From Salvator merianae (taxonomy: Eukaryota; Chordata; Lepidosauria; Squamata; Teiidae), in the NCBI GenBank assembly GCA_003586115.2, contig QVOM02000074.1:2173870-2237869 (forward strand): a stretch of DNA of 64,000 nt, read 5' to 3'. Position 1 is the first letter of the stretch. The number at the start of each line of letters is the position of its first letter. The translations under genes were made by a program, and so were the position numbers. The notes under the pieces were generated by a model, which saw only the letters and a list, made by a program, of their open reading frames with translations, did no database searches and was not told the origin of the DNA. Below, piece after piece: positions 50,214 to 61,232 of the stretch.

Positions 50214-50743
50214 TGTCATGCGTTGATGACCCATGATACTGACATGCTGGGTGGTATTTCTCCAGTATGGTATATTGGCTTGGCCAATATGGTTGTAATG
50301 TGGTTTAGATTTCAGTTTTCAATAGAGACATATCTTTGTGTGTCTGGGAGTGCACATAGAGTCAGTGAAAGATGACAGGGGGCTGCTTCTCAGAGCAGAC
50401 AGGTGCACTTGCAATTGTTGTGAGAATTTCCTAGTTATATGTCAGCATGTTGGCCACTGCACAGGCATCTTTGCACATTCTCAAATCCCAATCTTGCCTG
50501 CTTGTTTTTCTCAATGACCCAGCATTTTCCCTTGTTGTTGGATAGCTGGAATGCTGAATGCCTGGGAACAAGCGATGTTTAGTCTACAGGTACTTGGACT
50601 GCGAGCTGTGGGAAACTGTGGTTGGTAGGACTGCTATATGCCTACTGCTTTCAACCATTGTTTGTATTCTGTTATTGATAATAAAGGAACATCTATATTA
50701 CTAACTCTGTGTCCTGATTCCTGGAGCCTGGAAAAGAAAGGCA
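50214..50743 (+). repeat. Probable 5' LTR of the Ty3/Gypsy element
   Basis: It begins TGTCATGCGTTGATGACC directly at the CR1 break, contains an AATAAAG polyadenylation-type signal at about 50679-50686 and ends near GGCA (50743). It is followed by TGGTGATTCTGACAGAA, which could be the primer-binding site. No matching 3' LTR is present, so the boundaries rest on context only. Confidence 0.6.
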
Positions 50744-53700
50744 TAGGTGGTGATTCTGACAGAATAACAGAATACTACCAACTCAAGACATGGCGGAGAC
50801 CATGGAACTACCAAGGACCCTTCCTGATACGCTGGATCAGACCCTGTCTGAGCTGGCTGGAGCAGTTTATCGGTTTGCTCTCACCCATACCCAAACATGG
50901 CTTGAGAACCAGGAACTGAAGGCCTGCATAGAAGAGCTCCAAACGAACTGAGGGTCAGTGATTACAGTCGCCATATCACTTTGTGCAAGTCTGACTGATC
51001 AAGGAAATCTTCACAAGAACGCCTGTGTCTCGTAGCTGGGTCTGAGGCAACAGACATATTAACAGAGCACCACTTTGAACAGCCCTCCATCCAGGAAGAG
51101 TGGATTGGAGGGGCTAGTACCAGTGCCCAGGGGTTAGAAACTGGAGTAGCTGGAGTTGCAGTGACAGCTGCCAACTACCAATTGCTCAATGGATTACAAA
51201 ACATATGCTCTGAACTGGAAACAATCCGCTGGGAGTTGAAATCTTCGACAGAGGGAGTGCACGTTGAGGCGTCAGTGCCCATGGAGTCTTTTGTGCCGGC
51301 TCCACGTTCTGTCCTTGTGATGCTTTTGCACAAGCTGCTGCATTACCTTGGATTACCAAGGAGGCCTTCCTAAAGCACGAGCTGCATTAGCCCACTCCAC
51401 CCCTGCCCTGCAGCTAGTAGTCAAGTCACAGAAACAGAAACAATTACAGTTGGAGAGAAAGCAGCCAGGGGGAAGACCCAAGAGGGCTGAAGCATCAGAG
51501 TACCATCTACTTGAAATGTTGTTAGTGCTTATTAACAACAAAAAAGGTTGACACTGGCAGTAGCACCAAAGAAGAAGGGCCTTTTACCTATTTCTCAACT
51601 TCCAACCAGAGGTCCCATGGTCAAAGACTAAAACCCAAGGCACAGACTTTGTATGCACCAGACCAGAGTCTGATTTCCCAAGGTATGCCAAAGCAATTCT
51701 GGAAGGATTACCTTTGATAGTGGGCTGGGATAATGCTTTCCAGGTCCCAAGGCAGTGGGACAAGCCACAGTGCCGGGGACATGACTGCCAATGCAGGACA
51801 GAGCAGGACAATGATGACGATCATTGCCCACCTCCACCAGCCAGCATCTGTTTGCCAGAGGCTTTTGATGGGATGCCGGCCAAGCTCCTAATATTCACAG
51901 TTAACCTGCTTACCGGTTTTGCTGCCCAGTGGGAGCTGGGAGTATTGTCCAGTGGAAGAGCAGGAGTAAGAGAGTTTAGAGAATTCATATGAGCCTTAGA
52001 GTTTTGTAACCTAGCGTGTAGGGAAAATATAGTCCAGAAGCTGAGAACCATCCCACAAAACCAGCAAACAGTAGCCATGTACACCTCCAAGTTCAAGTTG
52101 TCAAGGTTCTGGATGTGGGAGATCTCATGCTAGCCATGTTTTTTAGGGGTGGACTGAATACAAACATCAAGGCATTGGTGGTGTACCACGAAGACCCATA
52201 TATACACTGCAGGGGTGGATCCAGCTAGCCACCAAACAGAAGCGCCATTTGGCCACCTTGCAACTTTCATCTATGCACATGCTTCCAACCTCTAGAAAAG
52301 AAAACAGAGGGCTGGTGGCTGCTAGAAGTGCAGCCCTAACTACCAGATCTAGATTAACCCAGGAACAGTGCTCCCATCACAGGAGCAGGGACTGCAGTGA
52401 AACAGACCACTTTGCTGTCAACTGCCCCAATAGGGACAAGCGGGAAGAGAAACCCACACTTGCTCTGAGGACCCTTCCTCCCAAAACCAGGAAAGAGAAT
52501 AATTTGGGAACGAAGTTAGTGGCTGCTAATGCCACCAACTTCCAAGAGAACAACACACACACACCCCAGTAGAGGAACAGGGTAATGACTAAGTCCTGTC
52601 CATGCCTGGGGAAGCGGACAGGACATGTAGCTTTTTTGCCCCACCAGCAAAAAGGGTATTCTATCGAAACATCCGGTGCTTGACCTCTACATCACCAGTT
52701 TTTTGCTGGAAGCTCTAGTGAACAGTGGGGCCAGCAGAACTATGATTGAAATTATGAACTGATAAATTCCAGCTCCCAATTATGAAAATGTCGGAACTGG
52801 TTCTTTTTGTAACTTTCAATGGCTCAGAGAACCAAAAGCCGGTTACCGATAGAACAGTTCCACTAAAAGCTCAGGTTGCTTATCATGTGGAGGAGTTGCA
52901 ATTCTTGGTAGTCCACACTTCCTATTATCCCATTATTTTAGGGGTGGGCTGGCTCGGGAATAATGACCTGCGCATTATTTGGAGTAAACAAATCATTATT
53001 TTTAACTCCAACAAATGGGCACTGTAGCAAGCTAACAAAGAGCTTGCAGGGGTGGCTTTAAGAGATTCTGTTTGTGGACAGAGACAGCAGACCTCTGTGT
53101 GCAACCCAGCATGAGTACCCGATTAACCACTTACCAGAGTTTTACCAAGAGTCTGCAGACATGCTTGAGGAAATACGCTACCTCTTCACTGTCCTTTTTG
53201 ACTGCGCCATCAAAATGCTACCTGGAACAAAACTTCCTGCAGGGCATTTGTACTCCATGCCTGAACCTGAATTGCAGGCCTTGCAGGCCTTTCTAGATAA
53301 AGAGCCTGGCATGCAATTCCGTCTGACCCTCCTCCTCACCCATGGCTGCTTCAGTATTGTTTGTCAAGAAGAAATATGGAGAGATGCAGCTTTGCACAGA
53401 TTACCATGCTTTGAACACGATTTCAGTAAAGAACCAATATTCCCTCCCACTCCTCAGCGACCTGCTGGATCGATAAAGGCAAGCAAAGGTTTTTAGAAAG
53501 TTGGATTTCCAGGAGGCACTCCACTGCATATGAATTCAGGAGGGCTATAAATCGAAGACTGCTTTCAGTACCCATTATGGGCTTTTTGAATTCCTATTGG
53601 ACCTGTGGTTTTCCAGAAATTTATTAATTATGTCTTTTGAGACACGACAACACTTTTCTGATCTGTTACTTAGATGACCTATTAATTTTTTCATCTGACA

Positions 53701-55895
53701 TGGTTTCCCATACTCAACATGTCCATAAGGTACTGGAAAGACTCAGGGAGCACCAGTTATATGCAAAACACTGTAATAAACTGGACTTTGGGGGCTACCG
53801 TATCTTCCATCATGACATAGAGATAGACTCAAACAAGGTACCAGCTGTACTAGACTGGGAACCCCCATGTACATACCACCAAGTGCAGAGTCAGCTTTGC
53901 CAATTTCTACAGAAAATTCATTCCTGATTTTGCTGACCTAGCCGCTCTGCTTACTCATCTACTCCAGGGAGCAAAAGTTACAAAGACTGGCAAATGCAAA
54001 CTCACCCACTTCCCTAAATTTGTATAGACTGATGAGTGTTAATATGCATTTGAGACTCTTAAAGCCATCTTTGGCAAAGAGACCATTCTGAAGCACCCGG
54101 ACCCTACTCAAACATTCGTAGTGCAGTACGATGCCAGTGATGTAGCTGTGGAGGGGGTGCTTTTACAAAAAGACTCAGACACTGGAGAACTCCGCCCTTG
54201 TGTCTTTGTTTCCAGACTATTAACTTTTGCTGAACAGAATTATCCAGTATGGGATCGTGAACTGTTGGCAGTAATATTGTCTGACTTCCTGGAGGCAATA
54301 CCTTGAGGGATCTAGCCATCCCCTTGAAGTCTGGACTGATCACAAAAATCTGCAGGCACCCCACAAACTTTCCCCCTGCCAGCTCTGCTGGAGCAAATTC
54401 TTCACACAATTTGACTTTGTCCTTAAGTACATCAGGGGAGACAAGAATTGCTTGGCTGATGCGCTATCACGTAACACCAAGGCAAGGATCCTCACCCCAA
54501 GACAATTGGGCTTGGCAGCATCAGTGTTAGATGTTAAAAACCTGTTGTATGCAGAAATTCAATCTGCCTTACGCTCGGATGACTGCTATATTACTAATGC
54601 TTCCAAGCTGGACATCAGTCAGCCCCTGCCCACTCAGGGAAGAAAAGTATACCTTCCTTCTTCTCTCAGATCCAAAATCCTACAGCTATATCATGACAAT
54701 CCCACTGCAGGACATTTTCGTTTCCTTAAAATGTTGCTGGTTGTCAGATGCATCTACTGGTAACCCAGTATGCGCACAGGCAAATAGAACAATATGTACA
54801 GTCCTGCCCTGTTTGTATCACAGCTAAGTTCTGACTAGTCAAACCTGAAGGGCTGCTTCAGCCGCTTCCCATTCCTATTCATCCCTGGGAACAAATTAGC
54901 CTTGATTTCATGGTAGACCTGCCCCTGTTGTCCATGTGTAAAGTTGTTTGCACTATTGTGGATCATTTCTTGAAAATGGCCCATTTTATTCCATTGAAAA
55001 ACATTTCCTCCACTTCTGTTTTGGCCAAGCTTTTCATGGAGCATATTTTTAAACACATCATCTCTGACAGAGGCACCCAAATGACTGCCAAGTGTTAGAA
55101 AGCCTTTACTACTGGCTTTTCAGCACTCATTCTCTACCACCTACCATCTGGAAACTGATGGAGCTACCGAGAGAGTAAATCAAGCTCTGGAACAACATAT
55201 TTGACATTTTATTAACTTTCAACAAAATGACTGGTCTTCCTATTTGCCCTTAGCTGAATTTGCTTATAATAACTCTTCTCTACAGGGTTTCTCTGAGGAT
55301 GCTTGGTCTGAGTTACAGGCATCTTTGGAGCTCACCAAGCAGGCTCAAAAAGCTGTCACTGATAAATCTCATTTCCCAGGTTCAGAGATCAAGGTGGGTG
55401 ACATGGTTTACCTTTCCACTTGCCACCTGATGTCTCCCTGCCCTTCCCAGAAACAAGAAATTCCACTACATTTCCTTTCAAATTCATTGCCAAAATTAAT
55501 GACGTTGTGCTTCATTTGAAATTGTCCAAGCACATGAAAATCCACCCTGTGTTTCACCGGAGTCTCCTTCGTAAGGAGCCTCCACCCTCCTCTTACTGAT
55601 GTGTATGCTATAAAAACCTTATTGTAAAAAACATAATCCTCCATCATACTGGGATGAAAGAACTATTCAACCTCACTTGCCTCCTTTACAACAGGTAAGT
55701 GTAGATGAATTCCAGCTAACATGGGGAGGAGTAAGGCAGCAACTGGGAGAAGTAGCTTTAACTGCATCAAACTGGATCAGAAGTCTTAAAAATCTAACAC
55801 TCAATGTACTGCAAGAAAAAGGACTTCTCCTAATTGCTCCTTTACCCACAACCCAGCCATCACCTGCACCCACCTGTTCCAAAGGAGACAGGTAA
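50744..55895 (+). mobile_element. Ty3/Gypsy retrotransposon internal region, degenerate, no 3' LTR
   Basis: The plus-strand gag-pol runs in the canonical Ty3/Gypsy order. Gag spans about 50790-52600, with a Cys/His zinc-knuckle remnant near 52370-52440 in which at least one cysteine is lost. A protease remnant near 52705-52750 reads LVNSGASRTMI, the usual D of DSGA being N. RT runs from about 53100 to 53960, with CYLDDLLIFSS (53660-53695) as the catalytic box. RNase H starts near 54115 (YDASDVAVEGVLLQ, WDRELLAVI). Integrase spans about 54640-55500 (HHCC region, ISLDFMVDLP, ISDRGTQMTA), with a chromodomain-like tail at 55640-55720. Many stops and frameshifts make it non-coding. It ends against a MITE at 55908 without a 3' LTR. 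Confidence 0.88.
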
Positions 55896-55907
55896 AGTTA
55901 AAGCAAA

Positions 55908-56497
55908 GGGCATTTTCACACTTACCACCACCGAACAGGATAACTGCAGGTGCAAATGCTGGTAGTCTTGCTAGATCCTAACCATGACAGTGGCCAGGAA
56001 GCATCCAGCCACTGGCATGCCAACTGATAGCACTGTGCAGCATGCAGGTACACATGGGAATGATCATGCAATCACACAGGTGCAGTCAGCAAGTGTGGCA
56101 TGCCATGGTGGTGCATTTGCACCCAGCAATGGGTGCAAATGCACTTTACTGGGAGCTGACTATCAGCTCCCAGTAATGCTGCGGAGAACTAGGCCTTTTC
56201 TGCACTTGGCTTTATTCTGGATTATATCCAAGAATATCTGCATATAAGTGCAGATTACATCAGGCCCTGGGTGGGCCCTGTCATAGTTTATATTAGCATG
56301 CAGATGGCAGGTCCCTATTCCAGGATATAATCTAGAATAAGGCCAAGTGCAGGAAGGGCCCTAATTTGTGCTCCACAGATAGTTGTGATCGGGAGCAGCG
56401 ATATGCTGCTCCCAATCGCAAGAGCCTCTGCGAAGTGTGGAAGCACTTTGCTGGTCAGCGTCTCAGATGTTCACTACTACAAAGTGCAAATAGGCCC
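55908..56497. mobile_element. MITE (GGGCC-TIR family) with a second MITE inside
   Basis: The terminal repeats are GGGCATTTTCACACTTACC on the left and GGGCCTATTTGCACTTTG on the right when reversed, flanked by AAA on both sides (55905-55907 and 56498-56500). The centre carries GCAACACAGGTGCAG-type and palindromic CATTTGCACCCAGCAATGGG text. A different MITE is inserted at 56192-56360. Without it the element is about 418 bp. Confidence 0.8.
56192..56360. mobile_element. 169-bp palindromic MITE (GGCC-TTCTGCACTTGG family), nested
   Basis: The ends are GGCCTTTTCTGCACTTGG and, reversed, GGCCCTTCCTGCACTTGG, flanked by CTA on both sides (56189-56191 and 56361-56363). The two halves are inverted repeats almost to the centre (CTTTATTCTGGATTATATCC against GGATATAATCTAGAATAAGG), so the element folds on itself. 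It sits inside the 55908 element and is younger than it. Confidence 0.9.
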
Positions 56498-56500
56498 AAA

Positions 56501-57941
56501 TTGTCCACATCATAAAAATAGGGGAATGTTGGACTCTGATTATTGGATCAAACTTCACGTATTTCCTTATGTCAAACTTGATCATTTGAGGAACTAGGGA
56601 AAAGAAATTTCTGTTCAAGCAATTGTTTGTCTTCGTAATTTGTTTGTCAAATTGATTCTGGATCAAATTTCAGTTTAAAAAAATCCGACTTTCAAGAAAA
56701 TGGATCTTGACCTGGTAGGCGTTTCTGCACAGATCTATAAAGTCCTAATATTTATAATAATTGCCTTATTTTTACCATATCAGAATGATAATGCTTTTTA
56801 AAGAATCCTTTCTGCCCTTTTCCCTTTAGCAGTACAAAAGAAAACAAATATATTTATTTCTTTTTAAAAAAAAGAGATCTAAGTGGTTTACAAAAATAAA
56901 AATGAAGATAAATCAGATTATTAAGTGCTCATTTTGATCCAATTAATATTTATTAGGGATGAGCATAAATCACATAACGCTAAATTCTAATAACAGTACC
57001 AGCTGAGATATAAGACTGACTTAGTTCCAAGGGGCTCATTTAGGCCATATGAATTTCAATAGGAGAAGTACTTATTTGTTTGATGACCTAATAAGATACT
57101 ATTATTACTATTAATAGGAGAAATAGGTCACAGTAATTTATAAACTTTGATTCAACGGAACTTACTTTAGAGGAAATCTCATGTGTATTTCCTTCTGTTA
57201 CAGTTTATTTTTGTTGCATTCACACCAGGCACAAAGCGTACCTGTGAGGACCTGGATATTTGCACATCCATATCGCCTCCCACTCTGCAGCCCACCTCCA
57301 AGGGCTGGCAAGCATCCCAGAACAATCCTTCCCACAGAGTGGAAAGAACAATTATGAGGACCCTTGATACCTTCAGGTACTCCCACCACTGCTGTGAAGA
57401 TGAACAGCAATGGTGTAAGTGACTTAACTACCTAATGTTTGCGATGGGAATGAGCTACATAGCATGAAGACATCCTATCTCCCACCTTTGGAGCCAAAGC
57501 AAACACTTTGGTCCAGCAGATGCTACAATCCTATCACAGGGATATATCATTTGACTAGTTTAAAAACATTTCAGCAAGCTTGTGTCAGCATGTAAAGTGG
57601 CGACTGCAAGTCTTATGGTGTCTCTAAATGACATCCTAAGAGAGAAGGTGGACTTTCTAGGGCAGGTATTTAACAGAAACAAAACAGTCCTGTTCTGGAA
57701 GATGCAAGGCCACACTTCTAGAGGCAAAGCTTGGAGAGATGAGCTCCTTGAACCCTTCTGCACGGCATGCGTTATCCCATACACTGCTAACCCAAATCAA
57801 GCAACAATAGGCTTTAATAATCTTTTACAACACAGGCAGCTATGCTAGCATGACACAGCTCAAAAAACAAAACAAAAAGGATGCCAAAGCCATTCTCTAC
57901 AAGTAAAATTCCAAAATATAAATATAGTATCTAGAAACCTA
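56501..57941. other. Nothing recognised
   Basis: AT-rich sequence without a clear gene, RNA gene or repeat. The frame at 57183-57422 has a cysteine-rich end but no homology that I recognise and no convincing splice context. Confidence 0.45.
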
Positions 57942-58057
57942 GGGCCTTTTTGCACTTTCTACCTTAAAATGTGATAATTATAATCCAGTTGCTCCTGGTA
58001 AAGCTGTGGAGCAGCTGGACTCTATTCCATTCTAAGGTGGAAAGTGCAAAAAGGCCC
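57942..58057. mobile_element. 116-bp MITE (GGGCC-TIR family)
   Basis: GGGCCTTTTTGCACTTTCTACC on the left and the same bases reversed on the right (GGTGGAAAGTGCAAAAAGGCCC) form an almost perfect 22-base terminal repeat. The flanks CTA and ACA do not match exactly. The middle resembles the right half of the 44452 element (CAGTTGCTCCTGG, GAGCAGCTGGACT). Confidence 0.85.
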
Positions 58058-58230
58058 ACAATTTGAGCTATGCAGGTAGGAATCAGCTTGATTCTCACTG
58101 ACTTATAGTTTCATTCTATGAGAAAAAGTAAATTATCTGTAATCTAACCATTTTAAAAGGGAGGGGGGATTTGTCTTTCATTTCATACTCTAGGATCATT
58201 TCCTTTCACCAGCTAGGCAGCAGAGACATG

Positions 58231-58410
58231 GGCCCTTTCTGCACTGAGCCTTATTCCAGATTATATCATGGAATAGAAACCTGCCATCTGCATGCTAGTG
58301 CAGACTGTGGCATGCCCTGGGCAGGGCCTGCTGTAGTCTGCACCAGGATGTGGATGGCAAGTCCCTATTTCATGGTATAATCTGGAATAAGGTCCAGTGC
58401 AGAAAGTGCC
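58231..58410. mobile_element. 180-bp palindromic MITE with duplication ATG
   Basis: The ends are GGCCCTTTCTGCACTGAGCC and, reversed, GGCACTTTCTGCACTGGACC, with ATG on both sides (58228-58230 and 58411-58413). It has the same foldback layout as 56192 and 61364: CTTATTCCAGATTATATC left against GGTATAATCTGGAATAAGG right. Confidence 0.9.
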
Positions 58411-58468
58411 ATGGAGACAATTGCCAAGAAGAGAAATCCTGATCTGTACTCTAGCAAAAGTTTATCTA

Positions 58469-59751
58469 CGGTGTTGTGAATAAGTATTTGCCCCCTTCCC
58501 TGATTTCTTTTATCTTTAGATATTTGGCACACTTAATTATTTCAGCTCTTCAAACAAAATTTAATATGAGACAATCTGAGTAAACACAAATATAAGTTCC
58601 AAATGATTATAGAACTGCTATTATCACCCATTTGAAAAAGTAACTGTCCCTCTAAACTTAACATCTGGATGTGCCAGTTTTAGCAGCAACAACTACAACC
58701 ACACCCTTCCAATAACCGGAGATCAGTCTTTGCAGAATTGCTTTAATTCAGCCACACTAGAGGGCTTTCAAGCATAAATTGTCCATTTAAGGGTCTTCCA
58801 CAGCATTGACCAGAACTCTTACTAGGCCACTCCAAGACATAAATTTTGTTTCTTTTCACCATCTTTGACAGTTGGAACAATGTACTTATTGTGAAATGCT
58901 ATGTTAGCTTTACACCAGATGTAATGGGACCCATGTCTTCCACATTCAACTCACCAGTGAACAGAACATTATCCCGAAATGTTTGGGGGGTCATCAAGGG
59001 TTGGGAAAAGTGAGATGAACCTTTACGCTTCTCTTACTTAGCAGTGGTTTTCACTTTGCAGTTCTCCAATGGATACCATTTTTCCTAGAGTCTTCCTAAG
59101 GGCAAAATCGTGAACACTGACCTTATCCAAGGTTAGTGTGGCCTGCAGTTTCTAAAATGTTCACCTGGGTTCTTTTGTGACTTCCTGGATGAGTCATCAA
59201 TGCACTTTTGGAGAAATTTTGGTAGGCCAGCTACTTCTGGAAAGAGTCACCAATGTTCCAAGTTTTTTCCATTTGGAGATAATGTCTTTCACTGTGGTTC
59301 ACCGGAATCTGTGATTAGTTTTGTAACCCTTTCCAGGCTGATATATTTCAATAACTTTCTTCCTCTTCTCTTCTGGAATTTTTTTTGATTATGGCATACT
59401 GTGCCTCTTGGTGAGACTTTTTACTTTACTCCACATTGCTACAAATGTTCTATTTAAATAATGTCTGGATTCAACAGAACTGGCAGCCATCAAGTCAGGG
59501 TGAATCTAGTCTAACTGAATCCAATTATCAATTAAATTTGGTTCAGTGGTTAACCTAGTAACTAAGGGGGCTTTTTTTTTCACATGGGTTATGTAGGTAT
59601 TGGATAACTGTTTTTCTTCAATAAATAAAATGATCATTTGAAAGCTGTATTATGTGTTTACTCAGGTTGTCTTTGTCTCAAATTTTGTTTGAAGATTTGA
59701 AACTATTAAGTGTGACAAATATGTAAAAATAGAAGAAACCAGGAAGGGGCC
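58469..59751 (-). mobile_element. Tc1-like DNA transposon remnant with long inverted repeats
   Basis: The left end (GTTGTGAATAAGTATTTGCCCCC and the next 110 bases) is an inverted repeat of 59630-59751; for example CAAACAAAATTTAATATGAGACAA faces TTGTCTCAAATTTTGTTTGAAGA. Between them, read on the minus strand, are transposase remnants near the N-terminus: GKYGYNQ-free but recognisable helix-turn-helix text around 59390-59150 and the DP-T-EL-type stretch before 59000. The region that would carry the catalytic acidic residues is degraded or deleted. Both the ends and the layout match a Tc1-type family that is common in fishes and amphibians. The outermost 20 or so bases of the right end are missing. 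Confidence 0.72.
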
Positions 59752-60276
59752 AGTCAGAGCTTATGGGAGATAGAATAAAATCTACTTTAATCACATCCAA
59801 GTTGTTTCAGCTTGAAATGAGGGTGAGAAGGAGGAGGGATACAGTGCAGGAGAAACAACAGACAGTTTTCCTTCTCCTCAGCCATCCCTCAAAGCAGAAA
59901 GCTCTACCTGACAGACCAAAACAGGGAATCGTAGTCATGGGTGGCGATAATATATGATTGCATGACTCATTTCCCTGAAGCAATTAATTCAAGTGAGTAA
60001 AAATTAGGAATGGGCTTGACCCAAAATTTCAAATTTGGGAGTTCTTTGGAGCTCCTTTCTAGGAATTTGTTCTATCAATTGGACAGAAAGCTTTGGATGA
60101 TTTCAAACATTCCATCTATGATTTCTGATTTGTTCAACTGACCTCCTATGGTTAAAAATACTCTAGTTTTCTTTCTTTGCCAGCACAGGTACTTGACTCT
60201 CACTCCCCTGCCCAAGCAGCCACCAAGCTCTTGTCCTTGTTAAAACTGTTCTGTGTATACACATTACCTTCACATT
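59752..60276. other. Nothing recognised
   Basis: There is no gene or named repeat in this AT-rich stretch between the Tc1-like remnant and the GC-rich MITE. Confidence 0.45.
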
Positions 60277-60912
60277 GGGCCTTTTCGCACTTCACACTAG
60301 TGAGCGTCAGGAACGCGCACTACTGAAGTGCTTTCGCACACGTGGATGCTCGTAGCGACCGGCAGCGGACTTGATCCGCTGCCGATCGCTACTAGCGCCA
60401 GACAGGAAGGTAGCTGTCTGAATCCTGACCTGAAGCTCAAAGCGAGCTTCAGGTGAGGAGTCATTCGCACCTACCTTTCTGTCCGTGGCGGCGGCCATCT
60501 TCTGAGCGCTCGGCCCACCCAGCATGCATTGCGTGATCACGCAATGCATGCTGGGCAATGGAGTCCGGCGCTTCGCACAGGCTGAATGGGCCTGTACAAG
60601 GCCCCAATGGACCCCACGCCGCCGCAATCGGGCCAGGGACACTGGACGAGGCGGCGCTGCGCCCCGTCCGGCGTTCTGGTGCCCGATTGCGGGCGCGAAT
60701 GCAAAACGTCAGGCTACTGGCAAGGCGACCGGGAGGCCCGCGCGGCGCGCCGTGATGATGTCATCACCGCGCGGGCCTCCCGGTCGCCATGGCAGCAGCT
60801 GACGCTTGCTGGCTGCTGCGTGGCGACCATCAGGCCAGATGATGGCGTTCGCACTGGCGAACGCCATTATCCGGCTTGGGGTCTGTTCCACGTGGACAGT
60901 GCGAACAGGCCC
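60277..60912. mobile_element. GC-rich 636-bp MITE with strong internal hairpin
   Basis: The ends are GGGCCTTTTCGCACTT on the left and GGGCCTGTTCGCACTG on the right when reversed. Inside are a foldback at 60520-60553 (GCATGCATTGCGTGATCACG and its mirror) and a perfect 22-bp inverted repeat (60724-60745 and 60767-60788) separated by 21 bases, which is itself nearly palindromic. It is very rich in CpG against an AT-rich background. It has the same layout as 20758-21285. No transposase is seen. The flanking trinucleotides do not match. Confidence 0.85.
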
Positions 60913-61232
60913 AAGGTGTCAGGTAAACAGGTAAGTCTCTGTACATTGGTTTGTACTCTAGTCTTATTGAGCAACTGCAGCCTGTCTATTTCTTGAAATT
61001 CGAGTAGACTTTATGCTCTTCTATGGTCACTCTGTCCAATCAAAATTTATCCAATCCAAGTAGGAACAGAACATACAATTATGTAGTATGTTGGAGAGTT
61101 GTGTATATTTGCTAGATTGTTAATTGCAACTGGGTTGCTTTATATTTTGCGCAGTGTGCATAGGAAGAAGTGCTAACTTCTGTTAATGAAGTAAAGGAAT
61201 TGAAATTGAAATTGTCCTGAAGAACAAACAAA

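Noticed and set aside
57183..57422. Cysteine-containing open frame as a possible small gene
   Set aside because: No homology, signal sequence or credible splice or start context; similar frames are expected by chance.
60277..60912. Possible CpG-island promoter or first exon of ARHGEF5
   Set aside because: The GC-rich block has terminal inverted repeats and has relatives at 20758 and 61233, so it is a transposon. No splice donor to the 43083 acceptor can be argued.
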